Source: Cellvibrionales bacterium UBA5860 (GTDB lineage: Bacteria > Pseudomonadota > Gammaproteobacteria > Pseudomonadales > Porticoccaceae). From it: 22,993 nt of DNA. The translations under genes and the position numbers were made by a program. The stretch spans positions 20,229 to 43,221 of the forward strand of contig DJFY01000013.1 of NCBI GenBank assembly GCA_002431545.1. Direction: 5' to 3'. The notes beneath the pieces were generated by a model. The model searched no databases. It had not been told where the DNA came from and saw only the letters and a list, made by a program, of their open reading frames with translations. Positions 1-8,647 of this stretch are shown here, piece by piece (position 1 is the first letter of the stretch; each line of letters begins with the position of its first letter).

Positions 1-2097
1 TTCGAACACGAACGCCGCGAAGAAGTCATTCAGTATATCTACAAAAAATACACTCGAGAGCGCGCGGCCCTGGCCGCCACCGTAATCACATACCGAGCGC
101 GCAGTGCCATCCGCGATATTGGTAAAGCGCTAGGCTTGTCGCCCGTACTCATTGACGAACTGGCCAGCTCGCTCGCCTGGTGGGATCGCACACGCGATTT
201 ACAAAAGCGTTTTGCCGAACAAAACCTGCCTGGCCACGAAGCGCTGGCGCAACGCTTTTTACAATTGGTAGAGGAAATTCTCGGCTTCCCCCGGCATCTG
301 TCACAACACGTCGGCGGCTTTGTCATTACCGAAGGGCCTATCAGCCAGTTGGTGCCGGTGGAAAATGCCAGCATGCCGGAACGCACCGTTATTCAGTGGG
401 ACAAAGAAGACATTGAAGCGCTCGGCCTGATGAAAGTCGATGTACTGGCACTGGGTATGCTGAGCGCCATTCGCAAGTGCCTGGAATCGATGGACAGTTA
501 TGGTGCCGCAATCACCTGTCTGCAGGACATTCCGGAAGGCGACACAGCCACCTACGACATGCTGTGCCGGGGCGACAGCATCGGTGTTTTCCAGGTGGAA
601 TCGCGCGCCCAGATGTCCATGCTGCCGCGGCTACGCCCGCGCTGCTATTACGATCTGGTGATCCAGGTCGCCATCGTCAGGCCCGGCCCCATTCAGGGCA
701 ACATGGTACATCCCTATCTACGCCGGCGAGCCAGTCCGGATATGGTTTCCTACCCGAGCCCGGACATTAAAGACGTGCTGAAAAGCACGCTGGGCATCCC
801 TATCTTTCAGGAGCAAGCCATCAAACTCGCTATGGTGGCCGCAGGCTTCAGTGGCGGCGAAGCCGACCAATTGCGCCGGGCTATGGCCAGCTGGGGCAAA
901 AACGGCAATCTGATCAAGTTTGAACGTAAATTGGTTGACGGCATGCTTGAGCGGGGCTACAGCGAGGACTTCGCCCACCGCCTGTTTGAGCAAATCAAGG
1001 GCTTCGGTGGCTACGGGTTTCCAGAATCCCATTCCGCCAGCTTCGCCCTGCTCGCTTATGTCTCGGCCTGGTTCAAGTGTCACCACCCGGCGGCATTTTA
1101 TTGCGCCCTGCTCAACAGCCAGCCGATGGGGTTTTATTCGCCTTCGCAACTGGTGCAGGATGCGCGCCGCCACAACATTACTGTGCGCCCTGTCGATGTC
1201 ATGCACAGTTACTGGGATCACAGCCTGGAACTACCCTCTGGGCCGATCACAGCAGCGGAACAGCCAGCCCTGCGTTTGGGACTACGCATCATCAAAGGTC
1301 TATCGCAAACGGCAGCTGAGCGAATAGCCGCAGCCCGACATGGACAAGAATTTGCCAACCTGGAAGAGCTAGTACACCGCGCACAGCTGGATGCCGGAGA
1401 CCGGGAAGCACTGGCCAACGCCAATGCGCTCGTGGCATTCAGTGGTAATCGTTATCAAGCTCACTGGCAAATCCTGGGCTTTGAACCGGCTCGTCCCTTA
1501 CTGGACAACTCCTTGCTGGACCGTCCTTTACTGGAGCCACCTCTTTCGGAAGGCCCCTGCGCCATCGACACAACGCGGGACAAAAACATCTCTGATAAAA
1601 ACCAGGTTATTGGCAATAACAAAAGTATTCGAACAAGCAATGGCAAGTTGCCCGAAACCGTCCAGTTACCCATACCTTCGACTATCGACAACATGCTGGC
1701 AGACTATCGCGCGACCGGTTTGACCCTCGGCCGACATCCGATGGCGCTGTTACGCGGCCATGCTGCTTTCAAACACTGCAAACGCCAAGAAGATTTAATC
1801 CACCTCAATAACCACCGCTTTGTGCGTGTCGCTGGTTTGGTGACCGGTCGACAACGACCCGGCTCCGCTTCCGGCGTGGTCTTTCTCACTCTGGAAGATG
1901 AAACCGGCAACATCAATGTCATCGTCTGGAAGGATCTTCAGCAACGTTACCGACAGGCCCTGCTGGCCAGCAAACTGCTTTTAGTCAAGGGGATTATGGA
2001 ATGCAAGAACGAAGTGATCCATGTCATCGCCGGAGAGTTAGTCGATCATAGCGAAGCACTCGAAACCCTTTGCATCAAGTCGAGGGATTTTCATTGA
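1..2097 (+). CDS. dnaE2: Error-prone DNA polymerase ImuC/DnaE2 (5'-truncated by window edge)
   Basis: The frame is open from base 1, so the first visible codons (FEHERREEVIQY) continue a gene that starts off the left edge; 698 residues are visible of a family that is usually a little over 1000. DnaE2 is the alpha-subunit-like polymerase of the ImuA-ImuB-DnaE2 mutasome, which performs SOS-induced translesion synthesis. The FEHERR stretch directly follows the DIDVDF catalytic aspartate pair in family members, so that pair is just outside. The third palm aspartate is visible in MKVDVLALG (codon 439-441). The fingers, helix-hairpin-helix region (LGLRIIKGLSQ) and C-terminal OB fold (FVRVAGLVTGRQRPG...) follow in order. 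A linker of about 35-40 extra residues, rich in polar residues, lies around 1500-1690. imuA and imuB are normally just upstream, which would be off the left edge. Identification is strong. Confidence 0.93.
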   Translation, partial: FEHERREEVIQYIYKKYTRERAALAATVITYRARSAIRDIGKALGLSPVLIDELASSLAWWDRTRDLQKRFAEQNLPGHEALAQRFLQLVEEILGFPRHLSQHVGGFVITEGPISQLVPVENASMPERTVIQWDKEDIEALGLMKVDVLALGMLSAIRKCLESMDSYGAAITCLQDIPEGDTATYDMLCRGDSIGVFQVESRAQMSMLPRLRPRCYYDLVIQVAIVRPGPIQGNMVHPYLRRRASPDMVSYPSPDIKDVLKSTLGIPIFQEQAIKLAMVAAGFSGGEADQLRRAMASWGKNGNLIKFERKLVDGMLERGYSEDFAHRLFEQIKGFGGYGFPESHSASFALLAYVSAWFKCHHPAAFYCALLNSQPMGFYSPSQLVQDARRHNITVRPVDVMHSYWDHSLELPSGPITAAEQPALRLGLRIIKGLSQTAAERIAAARHGQEFANLEELVHRAQLDAGDREALANANALVAFSGNRYQAHWQILGFEPARPLLDNSLLDRPLLEPPLSEGPCAIDTTRDKNISDKNQVIGNNKSIRTSNGKLPETVQLPIPSTIDNMLADYRATGLTLGRHPMALLRGHAAFKHCKRQEDLIHLNNHRFVRVAGLVTGRQRPGSASGVVFLTLEDETGNINVIVWKDLQQRYRQALLASKLLLVKGIMECKNEVIHVIAGELVDHSEALETLCIKSRDFH

Positions 2098-2255
2098 CAT
2101 ACGTCATTCCACATGGGAAATCTCGCGGGAGATAGGTTGTCATTCCAAGTCCTGTAGGCTACCTTCGATAGCTTGAAGCCCCCGACGGAACGGACGCTCA
2201 ATGCAGATTAATCCTGTGAAATGCTGGAAATAAAAAAATCCCGAAGAGGTGGCAT

Positions 2256-2714
2256 ATGAATCGACCGTACAATCCCCTATATACCGTACCAAATCGACGC
2301 AAACGCAGTAGAGCAGCGACCCTATTGACCATATTCTCCATGGTTTTACTTTCGCAAAACGGCTTGGCTGCGGCCGACGACACCCCCATGGTGGATTGGG
2401 GCCGGGATTTGTACATGAGCTTCTGCGTCTCCTGCCACGGTTGGACAGGCAAAGGTGATGGTCCAGCGGCACCAGCGCTAAAAGCGGCACCGGCAGACCT
2501 GACACAAATAAGCCAACGAAATGGCGGCAAATTCCCCAGCACAAAGGTCAAGAGATATATTGATGGCGATCAACCCATTCAGGCGCATGGGTCCCGACAG
2601 ATGCGAGTATGGGGCAAGGTTTTGAGTAGAGAATCCAGCGGCGACAACGAAACGCGTTTGCAAATTCTCGCGCTAACCAAGTTTATTGAGTCCATCCAGG
2701 AGAAGGAAGAGTAG
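2256..2714 (+). CDS. Exported small c-type cytochrome
   Basis: This is a 152-residue protein. A positively charged N terminus (NRRKRSR) and a hydrophobic stretch at about residues 21-39 form a signal peptide, probably cut near AAA/DD, so it is likely periplasmic. One heme c attachment motif, CVSCH, is at residues 57-61 and is followed by GWTGKGDGPAAPAL, typical of class I cytochrome c domains in the CytC_6/oxidase-subunit style. The likely sixth heme ligand is Met116 in HGSRQMRVWG. The start follows an AGAGGTGG Shine-Dalgarno-like stretch. Its electron-transfer partner is unknown; no oxidase or dehydrogenase partner is adjacent. It stands alone between imuC and a lipoprotein gene. Confidence 0.88.
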   Translation: MNRPYNPLYTVPNRRKRSRAATLLTIFSMVLLSQNGLAAADDTPMVDWGRDLYMSFCVSCHGWTGKGDGPAAPALKAAPADLTQISQRNGGKFPSTKVKRYIDGDQPIQAHGSRQMRVWGKVLSRESSGDNETRLQILALTKFIESIQEKEE

Positions 2715-2845
2715 ATATCAACCGCGAATTCTAAACGCTTATTATGGTTTCACTTGAGGAATCTAATCGACCATACCGACCACCTCATCACAACAATCAA
2801 TTTCACTCATCTTTCGAAACACAGATCGTTAGTAAAATCTATCTT

Positions 2846-2871
2846 TCAGACCCCACAACAATTGGGTCTGA
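2846..2871. repeat. 8-bp inverted repeat (possible weak terminator)
   Basis: TCAGACCC and GGGTCTGA form a perfect 8-bp stem around a 10-base loop, 130 bases after the cytochrome gene and 80 bases before the lipoprotein gene. The downstream tract is only ATTTAAG, so a rho-independent terminator is possible but not convincing. The rest of 2715-2951 holds nothing else I can name. Confidence 0.35.
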
Positions 2872-2951
2872 TTTAAGCTAATTGTAGAATACTGGCACGC
2901 ATAATTTATCGTTGTAGGCGCCAAGTCTATAAAGCTAGGGATGGGATCCGT

Positions 2952-3965
2952 ATGGAAAAGATTAAAAAGTATTTGGTCCTTTTTTCGTGTTTGGCCATCG
3001 TGCTATCCGCATGCCAACCACCTCAAAAAAACATCACATCCCGTCTACAGGAACCTGAGCGGATAGAAATATATGAGCTGCTCAGAAACACCTTAAAAAT
3101 ACACGAACTATTGTATGATGGAAAATATAAGCGAGCACAGAAAAAAGCAGAAAAACAGCTCGCTTACGCAGGACGAATAGTTCATCCGGATCATATGCTC
3201 TATATATTGAGTCAAAAAAACTTACTCAACGCCCAAGTTTTGAACAAAGATTGGGAAAATGCAGAAGAAAACTCAAGAGACATACTAAACAAGCTGAAGA
3301 CACGGCCAGTAACCAACTACTCTCATATCGGTACAGTGTATACCGCCTTGGCTTTCTCATATCACATTTACCAAAATTACGAAAAAGCAGAAGAAAATTA
3401 CCAGAGCGCTTTAAAATTCTATGACCCGTTTAAAAAGTCCGATCAGAGAAGGCGATCAAATGCGCTGATTGGTTTAGCAATGGTCCATCAAACAAACGGT
3501 AAAGAAGGAAAAGCCTCGTCATTAATACAAGAGGCAGAAGAATCAATTCGCTTATACAATCCAGAAAAATATGACAGCATCGGGGACATCCTTTTTTTCA
3601 AGGCACAAATCCTCAATCACCAGGGAAATCGAAACGAGGCAATATCGGTTTATCAGGAGGCTATCTCGAACTACCAACGCGAAGAAGATCCCGACGAGCT
3701 GCGGCAGGCGGCAGCATTGTATCTGATCGCCGACATATATATAACTGAGGAAAGACCGGATAAAGCCGAACCGCTACTGACAAAAACAAAATCCATATTC
3801 AAGGAGAAACTTGGCAGACGACACAAATTGACAAAGAAGGTGAACGAATTACTCTCCGCAATAGAGAGCGACATGGTAAGTGAGTACAACGCCAAAAACT
3901 CAAGAGAACCTACGGACCTGTTTACTAAGGATACTATGGAAGTCCCTGCAAAAATTGTCTATTGA
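2952..3965 (+). CDS. TPR-repeat-like lipoprotein
   Basis: This is a 337-residue protein. The N terminus has two lysine pairs, a hydrophobic core and the lipobox LSAC (residues 18-21), so Cys21 should be lipidated; Gln at +2 favours sorting to the outer membrane. The rest is helical and looks like degenerate tetratricopeptide repeats, for example the YTALAFSYHIYQNYEKAEEN, ILNHQGNRNEAISVYQEAI and LYLIADIYITEERPDKAEPL units. That implies a protein-binding scaffold rather than an enzyme. The gene is visibly richer in A/T and in AAA/AAT/ATA codons than the flanking genes, which may indicate transfer. The last ~30 residues look unstructured. The function is not known. Confidence 0.8.
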   Translation: MEKIKKYLVLFSCLAIVLSACQPPQKNITSRLQEPERIEIYELLRNTLKIHELLYDGKYKRAQKKAEKQLAYAGRIVHPDHMLYILSQKNLLNAQVLNKDWENAEENSRDILNKLKTRPVTNYSHIGTVYTALAFSYHIYQNYEKAEENYQSALKFYDPFKKSDQRRRSNALIGLAMVHQTNGKEGKASSLIQEAEESIRLYNPEKYDSIGDILFFKAQILNHQGNRNEAISVYQEAISNYQREEDPDELRQAAALYLIADIYITEERPDKAEPLLTKTKSIFKEKLGRRHKLTKKVNELLSAIESDMVSEYNAKNSREPTDLFTKDTMEVPAKIVY

Positions 3966-4013
3966 CAGTTTTTCCTTAGCAACTCAAATAACAACACGCC
4001 TTTTAGTTACAAA

Positions 4014-5102
4014 CTACACCCACCCCTGCACCTGCGCAGCTTCCTGACGCACTTGCTCTGGCGAACCTAGCAATTGCCGGTTGAGGCCGATACGCTTAAA
4101 CCAGTAATGCAAGCCAAGCAAGTCGGTGAAACCCATACCGCCATGGACCTCCACAGCTGTCCTCGCAATCTGAGTAGCCACTTCGGCCATGTGCGCGCGG
4201 GCATGACAAGCCATCGCACGTGCATCTTCAGGCACGTGATCAAAGGCGTGTGCTGCATACCATGCCAGCGCCCGGGCTGGCTCGAGCGCCGCGACCATAT
4301 CAGCGCACATATGTTTTACCGCCTGGAAGGAGCCAATGGGCCGGTTGAACTGCTCACGCTCGCCAGCATAGGTAATCGCCTTTTCCACCATCACCTCGGC
4401 AGCACCCAGAGTATCGGCCGCGAGGGCTATACGCATCGCATCCAACACGCGCACTATGCTTTGTCCCGCTTGTCCGGGTTCCCCCAGGATTTCGGCAGGC
4501 GTGTTATCGAAGCTTATTTCGGCAACACAGCGCGTCTTGTCAACTGTCGGCAAGTAGGTCAGCGAGACGCCCTTCGACGCAGCTTCTACCCATACCCAAG
4601 TGCTACTGTCGGCGGCAATCAGAAATATATCCGCCGCACCCGCATCGATAGCAAACAACGTTTTACCCTTAAGCTTACCGGCGTTGAGAGATAGGCCCGC
4701 CTCGTCACGTTCGCTAATCACATGGGACATAGCCAGGGCGACACGAGATTCTCCAGCGGCAAGACGCGGCAAATAAGTTTCCCGCTGTGACGCTGTTGCG
4801 TGACTCAATAAAGCGACAGGGGCGGCCACCATCGCTCCCGCCAGTGGTACCGGCGCTGTAACACGGCCTGCCGCCTGGAGAATGATAAAGGCATCAAAAA
4901 AGTCCAGACCACTACCCCCATAGTGTTCCGGCACGAGGGTACCGAGAATGCCAAGATCGGAGATAGCGGCCCATAACGCAGAATCGAAGGCGGACGGTGT
5001 TTCGGCAATATTTCTCACTAACTCAAGAGAGGCGTGTTCGCTAAAAAACCGTTGCACGGAATCTTGCAAAATACGTTGCTCTTCCGATAGACCAAATTCC
5101 AT
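4014..5102 (-). CDS. Acyl-CoA dehydrogenase family protein, probable non-catalytic or partner-type subunit
   Basis: The product is 362 residues from the start MEFGLSEEQRILQDSV; an upstream in-frame ATG at 5144 would add 14 residues unlike the family. The N-terminal helical domain has the PEHYGGSG motif, the middle beta domain is present, and the C-terminal helical domain contains REQFNRPIGSFQAVKHMCAD and the AVEVHGGMGFT motif typical of flavin-binding acyl-CoA dehydrogenases. These enzymes oxidise acyl-CoA to 2-enoyl-CoA using FAD and pass electrons to ETF. The segment that normally carries the catalytic glutamate (YEGT-like) reads RQLLGSPEQVRQEAA here, as in subfamilies that work as the second chain of heteromeric acyl-CoA dehydrogenases. 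No obvious partner gene lies in the window. The gene converges with the TPR lipoprotein gene and lies downstream of the amidohydrolase terminator. Confidence 0.9.
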   Translation of the reverse strand: MEFGLSEEQRILQDSVQRFFSEHASLELVRNIAETPSAFDSALWAAISDLGILGTLVPEHYGGSGLDFFDAFIILQAAGRVTAPVPLAGAMVAAPVALLSHATASQRETYLPRLAAGESRVALAMSHVISERDEAGLSLNAGKLKGKTLFAIDAGAADIFLIAADSSTWVWVEAASKGVSLTYLPTVDKTRCVAEISFDNTPAEILGEPGQAGQSIVRVLDAMRIALAADTLGAAEVMVEKAITYAGEREQFNRPIGSFQAVKHMCADMVAALEPARALAWYAAHAFDHVPEDARAMACHARAHMAEVATQIARTAVEVHGGMGFTDLLGLHYWFKRIGLNRQLLGSPEQVRQEAAQVQGWV

Positions 5103-5265
5103 TGCAGTATCTCTATTGAACCTTACTTCGCTACCGGGCCGCATTGGCGCTGGTCTTCCCCAACATCAAAAACGGCCAGTTACACGGCCAATTACAACGC
5201 ACCTATGTTTAGTTACGGCCACTCCTCGGATGGGACGAACCCGCACGGGCCGTAAACATGCCGGC

Positions 5266-5296
5266 AAAAAAAGAGCGACATCAAATGCCGCTCTTT
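5266..5296 (-). terminator. Rho-independent terminator after the D-aminoacylase-like gene
   Basis: AAAGAGCG (5270-5277) pairs with CGCTCTTT (5289-5296), with extra CAT/ATG pairing inside the loop. Read on the minus strand the stem is followed by a run of seven T. It starts about 20 bases after the stop of the gene at 5315-7039, so it ends that transcript and separates it from the acyl-CoA dehydrogenase gene. Confidence 0.75.
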
Positions 5297-5314
5297 ACCC
5301 CTGCCAACCCAAGG

Positions 5315-7039
5315 TCAGGCTGCCGCCCTGCTACCCGCGGCCAACGGGCCGCGCAGCAACCTGCCAGGGTATGCGCCCGTATGCTCTCCTTCGCGCATTA
5401 AAACGACACCGTTGACAATCGTCGCCGAAATCCCCGTGGCTTTCTGCACGAGACGGCGCGCCCCTGCCGGCAAATCGTGTTTGACCTCGGGCATTAGCGG
5501 TGCAATACGATCGGCATCAAAAATATTCACATCCGCCGCATAACCTTCTTTCAACAGGCCCCGATCTTCGAAGCCCCAGGCTCTGGCAGGCTGCTCTGTC
5601 AACATATGGACAGCCTCTTCAAGCGTAAAGGCGCCCTGCTCTCGCACCCAGTGCGACAATACATGGGTTTGCAGAGAAGAGTCCATGATCTGGGAAACGT
5701 GCGCGCCGGAATCGGAAAACGTCACTACCGAACGGGGATGTTTCATCATCTCCAGGACGTGATCCTGATTTTCATTGAACAGCGGCTGTCTGAAAAATAC
5801 TTTGAGATCGTGTTCCAGAGCTACATCAATGATCACTTCGACAGGATCCTTGCCGCTTTCCTCGGCCAGCTCGGCAATGGTTTTATGTGGACCCGCGACT
5901 GTGTCCATCACCAATAGCCAGTTGTAGTCCGGCCGACGCATCTCGGCGCCAACGGCTTTTCTTTGATCGGGGTTTTCCCCGTTCGCGGCCGCCACCAGTT
6001 TAGCCCGCATTTCCGGATCCTGGAGGGCTACCTTTTGCTCGGCGAGGGGCTTCTTGCGCAGTTCTTTCCATACGGGAAACTTGTCAAAAGGTAGGCGCGT
6101 TTCAAACGACATCAAAACGTTTAACGCCCGACTGTGTACCTGGGCGAACATGGTACCGCCCGCGTCGGCCGTTTCGTTGAGCAGCTCAAAGTATGGCGGC
6201 CACACGTCAGGCGCCCGGCGACTACTGAACATACCCCAGGTCACGGGCCGGCCGGATTCAACCGCTAGATCGCGCAGGCGTTCGTGGTATTCACGCTGAG
6301 CTTTTGGATCGCGTCCGACCTCTTCGCTGGCGATTTCGAAAATTCCTGTGTCGAGTTCGCTCATTACGCCCACCAACTCTCTGACCTCATCCCAGGTCGC
6401 CATACGACTGGCGACGGGATAACCATCGGATGTCTGGTGATTGCGGGTTCTTGAGGTGGAAAAGCCAATAGCGCCAGCACGCAGCGAATTGGCCAGCTCC
6501 CGCTTCATCAACGCCATTTCCTCTGCCGTAGGCGCCTCGGAGAAGGCCCGGTCGCCCATGGCATAAGTGCGCAGCGCAGAATGACCCACATAACCGCTGT
6601 AGTTAATACCCTTGGGCAGACGCTCGATGGTATCGAGATATTCGGGAAAGGTTTCCCAGGTCCAGTCTATGCCGGCGGCCATGGCCTCTCCGGAAATATC
6701 CTCAGCGCGTTCCAGATTGCGCACCACCAGGTGCATGTCTTTTTTGGCACAGGGCGCGACGGTGAAGCCGCAGTTCCCCATCACCACTGTGGTGATACCG
6801 TGCCAGACTGAGCAGGTCCCCAGAGGATCCCAGTTAATCTGAGCGTCCATGTGGGTGTGCCCATCGACAAAGCCGGGTGAAACAATCAGTCCATTTGCAT
6901 CAATGACTTCTTTAGCTTCATCATCGATTTGGCCGATCGTTTTGATTTTGCCATCCACAATACCGATATCAGCCTTGTAACGTGGTGCCCCGGTACCATC
7001 GACGATACTGCCATTCTTAATAATAATGTCATATGCCAT
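5315..7039 (-). CDS. N-acyl-D-amino-acid deacylase family amidohydrolase
   Basis: This is a 574-residue member of the D-aminoacylase branch of the amidohydrolase (TIM-barrel metal hydrolase) superfamily. The N-terminal beta-sandwich start MAYDIIIKNGSIVDGTGAPR and the PGFVDGHTHMD motif (His61, His63) are classic. Cys90 in GNCGFTVAPC matches the bridging metal ligand of D-aminoacylases, and FSDSGAHVSQIMD carries the catalytic aspartate. The family hydrolyses N-acyl-D-amino acids or related cyclic amides in the cytoplasm; the substrate here is unknown. In many catabolic clusters such proteins are only annotated by homology. The start is well placed after GGAGG (7 bases). It has its own AT-rich upstream region and a terminator. 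The segment TWGMFSSRR lies where D-aminoacylases often have another ligand histidine, so activity may differ. Confidence 0.9.
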   Translation of the reverse strand: MAYDIIIKNGSIVDGTGAPRYKADIGIVDGKIKTIGQIDDEAKEVIDANGLIVSPGFVDGHTHMDAQINWDPLGTCSVWHGITTVVMGNCGFTVAPCAKKDMHLVVRNLERAEDISGEAMAAGIDWTWETFPEYLDTIERLPKGINYSGYVGHSALRTYAMGDRAFSEAPTAEEMALMKRELANSLRAGAIGFSTSRTRNHQTSDGYPVASRMATWDEVRELVGVMSELDTGIFEIASEEVGRDPKAQREYHERLRDLAVESGRPVTWGMFSSRRAPDVWPPYFELLNETADAGGTMFAQVHSRALNVLMSFETRLPFDKFPVWKELRKKPLAEQKVALQDPEMRAKLVAAANGENPDQRKAVGAEMRRPDYNWLLVMDTVAGPHKTIAELAEESGKDPVEVIIDVALEHDLKVFFRQPLFNENQDHVLEMMKHPRSVVTFSDSGAHVSQIMDSSLQTHVLSHWVREQGAFTLEEAVHMLTEQPARAWGFEDRGLLKEGYAADVNIFDADRIAPLMPEVKHDLPAGARRLVQKATGISATIVNGVVLMREGEHTGAYPGRLLRGPLAAGSRAAA

Positions 7040-7504
7040 GATGCGGCCTCCAAATATTTAATGTTTTAAATCAATAAATTATACGTAAAACTTAATAAAA
7101 TAAATTAATTTTAGCCTGGGTCGCCATCGCCCTACGCAAGGCCCGCCAAGCAGGCATTCAGTATTGCACCGCAGCGCCAGCAAACCCCTTCCCGCTGTAT
7201 GGGCGCCATATCAAAGAAAGCATAAACCACCGATCAGGCGAATGCTACGATCACTTTCTTTTTGAATTGCAATGACTTATATCAGTCAGTTAGTAGAAGC
7301 CTGTCAGGAATCCACGCTTTCTGAACACAACTTCCGACACATAAAGCTGAGCGCGAGCCTGCCTTTCCCGTCCTTTTTTGTTCGCGATTCACACCCGCCA
7401 AAATGCGCGATCACTCAATCACGCTGCGGTCCGCCGAAAATATTGCAGGGTGCTGACTCGGCTTTGCATAACGCCTGAAAGATACTGCCGCAATTTGGCA
7501 TCCT
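7040..7504. other. Intergenic region upstream of the amidohydrolase gene
   Basis: This is a 465-bp stretch without a credible gene. The first 75 bases next to the amidohydrolase start are very AT-rich and contain a TATAAT on the minus strand (7078-7083), a plausible -10 element for that gene with no clear -35. The remainder is GC-balanced; small open frames on the + strand have no ribosome binding site or protein-like composition. I see no repeat or RNA structure in it. Confidence 0.5.
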
Positions 7505-8647
7505 TCACGCCGCTTCGTTACTCATCACAATCGTACCGCTCGCGCCAAACATACCGCCAACACCATGACAAACGGAAACCTTCGCATCCAGCACCTGTGC
7601 CGGCGCGGTCCCGCGCATTTGCCGGACGCTTTCCTGCAAAGCATACATGCCGTACATCCCTGAATGCATGTAACTCAACCCGCCCCCATTCGTATTGACA
7701 GGAAGCCGACCACCGGGTGCGGTATTTCGCTCCCAGATAAAATCGCCAGCCTCACCTGGCTCGACAAACCCCAGGTCCTCCAAGCCATAAATAGGCAGAT
7801 GGGCAAAGGCGTCGTAGATCATCAGGTGATCGACATCGTCACGACTGACGCCACTTTCCTCGAAGGCTTTGGCGCCGGCGACGCGAAACGCACGCGACGA
7901 AGTAAAATCCTGCATCTGGCTGATCATCGGCGTTTCCACGCTCTCACCCGTACCCAAAACGTATACCGGCTTGGTTGGGAAATCGCCAATGCGATCAGCA
8001 CTGGTAACAATCAAAGCGCCGCCACCATCAGTGACCAGGCAACATTCGAGAATATGAAAGGGGTAGGCAATCATCTTTGAAGAGAGGACGTCCTCGACAG
8101 TAATCGGTTCCCGCTGACTGGCCCGCGGGTTCATACCGGCCCACTCTCTCTGGACAACCGCCACATTGGCCAATTGCTCGTGGGTGAGGCCGTACGCCTT
8201 CATATACCGCAACACCGGTATGGTAAACATGGTCGGCGGCCCCAGGCAGCCAAAGGGAATTTCAAATTGACCGGCAAGACTCGCCGGGTTATTGCCCAGT
8301 GCCTTGCTACCGATCCATGAACGGCCACTCTCGCCATGAGTAATCAATACCGTCTTACACAGACCTTCGTTAATAGCCGCCGCAGCGTGTCGCAGATGAA
8401 TCATGAACGAGCAACCACCGACCATCGTCCCGTCCACCCAGGTTGGTGTAATACCCAGGTAATGCGCTAACTCGGTGGGCCACTCTGCGGCGCAGGCTAA
8501 GCCATCGATATCCTTTGGCCCAATACCGCAATCGGCCATGGCATTCAGTGCAGCGTCCGCGTGCAGCTGTATTTGAGAGGCGTCCGGGATTTTACCGAGC
8601 TGCGTTGTTTCGGCGGCACCGACAATGGCAACCGACCCCGGTTTCAC
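7505..8647 (-). CDS. Thiolase family protein (SCP-x/lipid-transfer type)
   Basis: This is a 380-residue non-classical thiolase. The nucleophile Cys79 lies in MVGGCSFMIH, the catalytic histidine is His328 in NTNGGGLSYMHSG, and the second cysteine Cys360 lies in SVCHGVGG, so the full triad is kept. Thiolases of this branch cleave 3-oxoacyl-CoA to shorter acyl-CoA and acetyl- or propionyl-CoA; relatives paired with DUF35 proteins can act as aldolases in steroid side-chain degradation. The start codon is GTG, preceded by GGAGG at good spacing and overlapping the stop of the DUF35 gene by 4 bases (GTGA), so the two are translationally coupled and probably form one complex. The true substrate is not readable. 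Confidence 0.9.
   Translation of the reverse strand: MKPGSVAIVGAAETTQLGKIPDASQIQLHADAALNAMADCGIGPKDIDGLACAAEWPTELAHYLGITPTWVDGTMVGGCSFMIHLRHAAAAINEGLCKTVLITHGESGRSWIGSKALGNNPASLAGQFEIPFGCLGPPTMFTIPVLRYMKAYGLTHEQLANVAVVQREWAGMNPRASQREPITVEDVLSSKMIAYPFHILECCLVTDGGGALIVTSADRIGDFPTKPVYVLGTGESVETPMISQMQDFTSSRAFRVAGAKAFEESGVSRDDVDHLMIYDAFAHLPIYGLEDLGFVEPGEAGDFIWERNTAPGGRLPVNTNGGGLSYMHSGMYGMYALQESVRQMRGTAPAQVLDAKVSVCHGVGGMFGASGTIVMSNEAA

Noticed and set aside
7272..7478. Small + strand open frame in the 7040-7504 gap
   Set aside because: No Shine-Dalgarno, no family-like composition, and no conserved feature.
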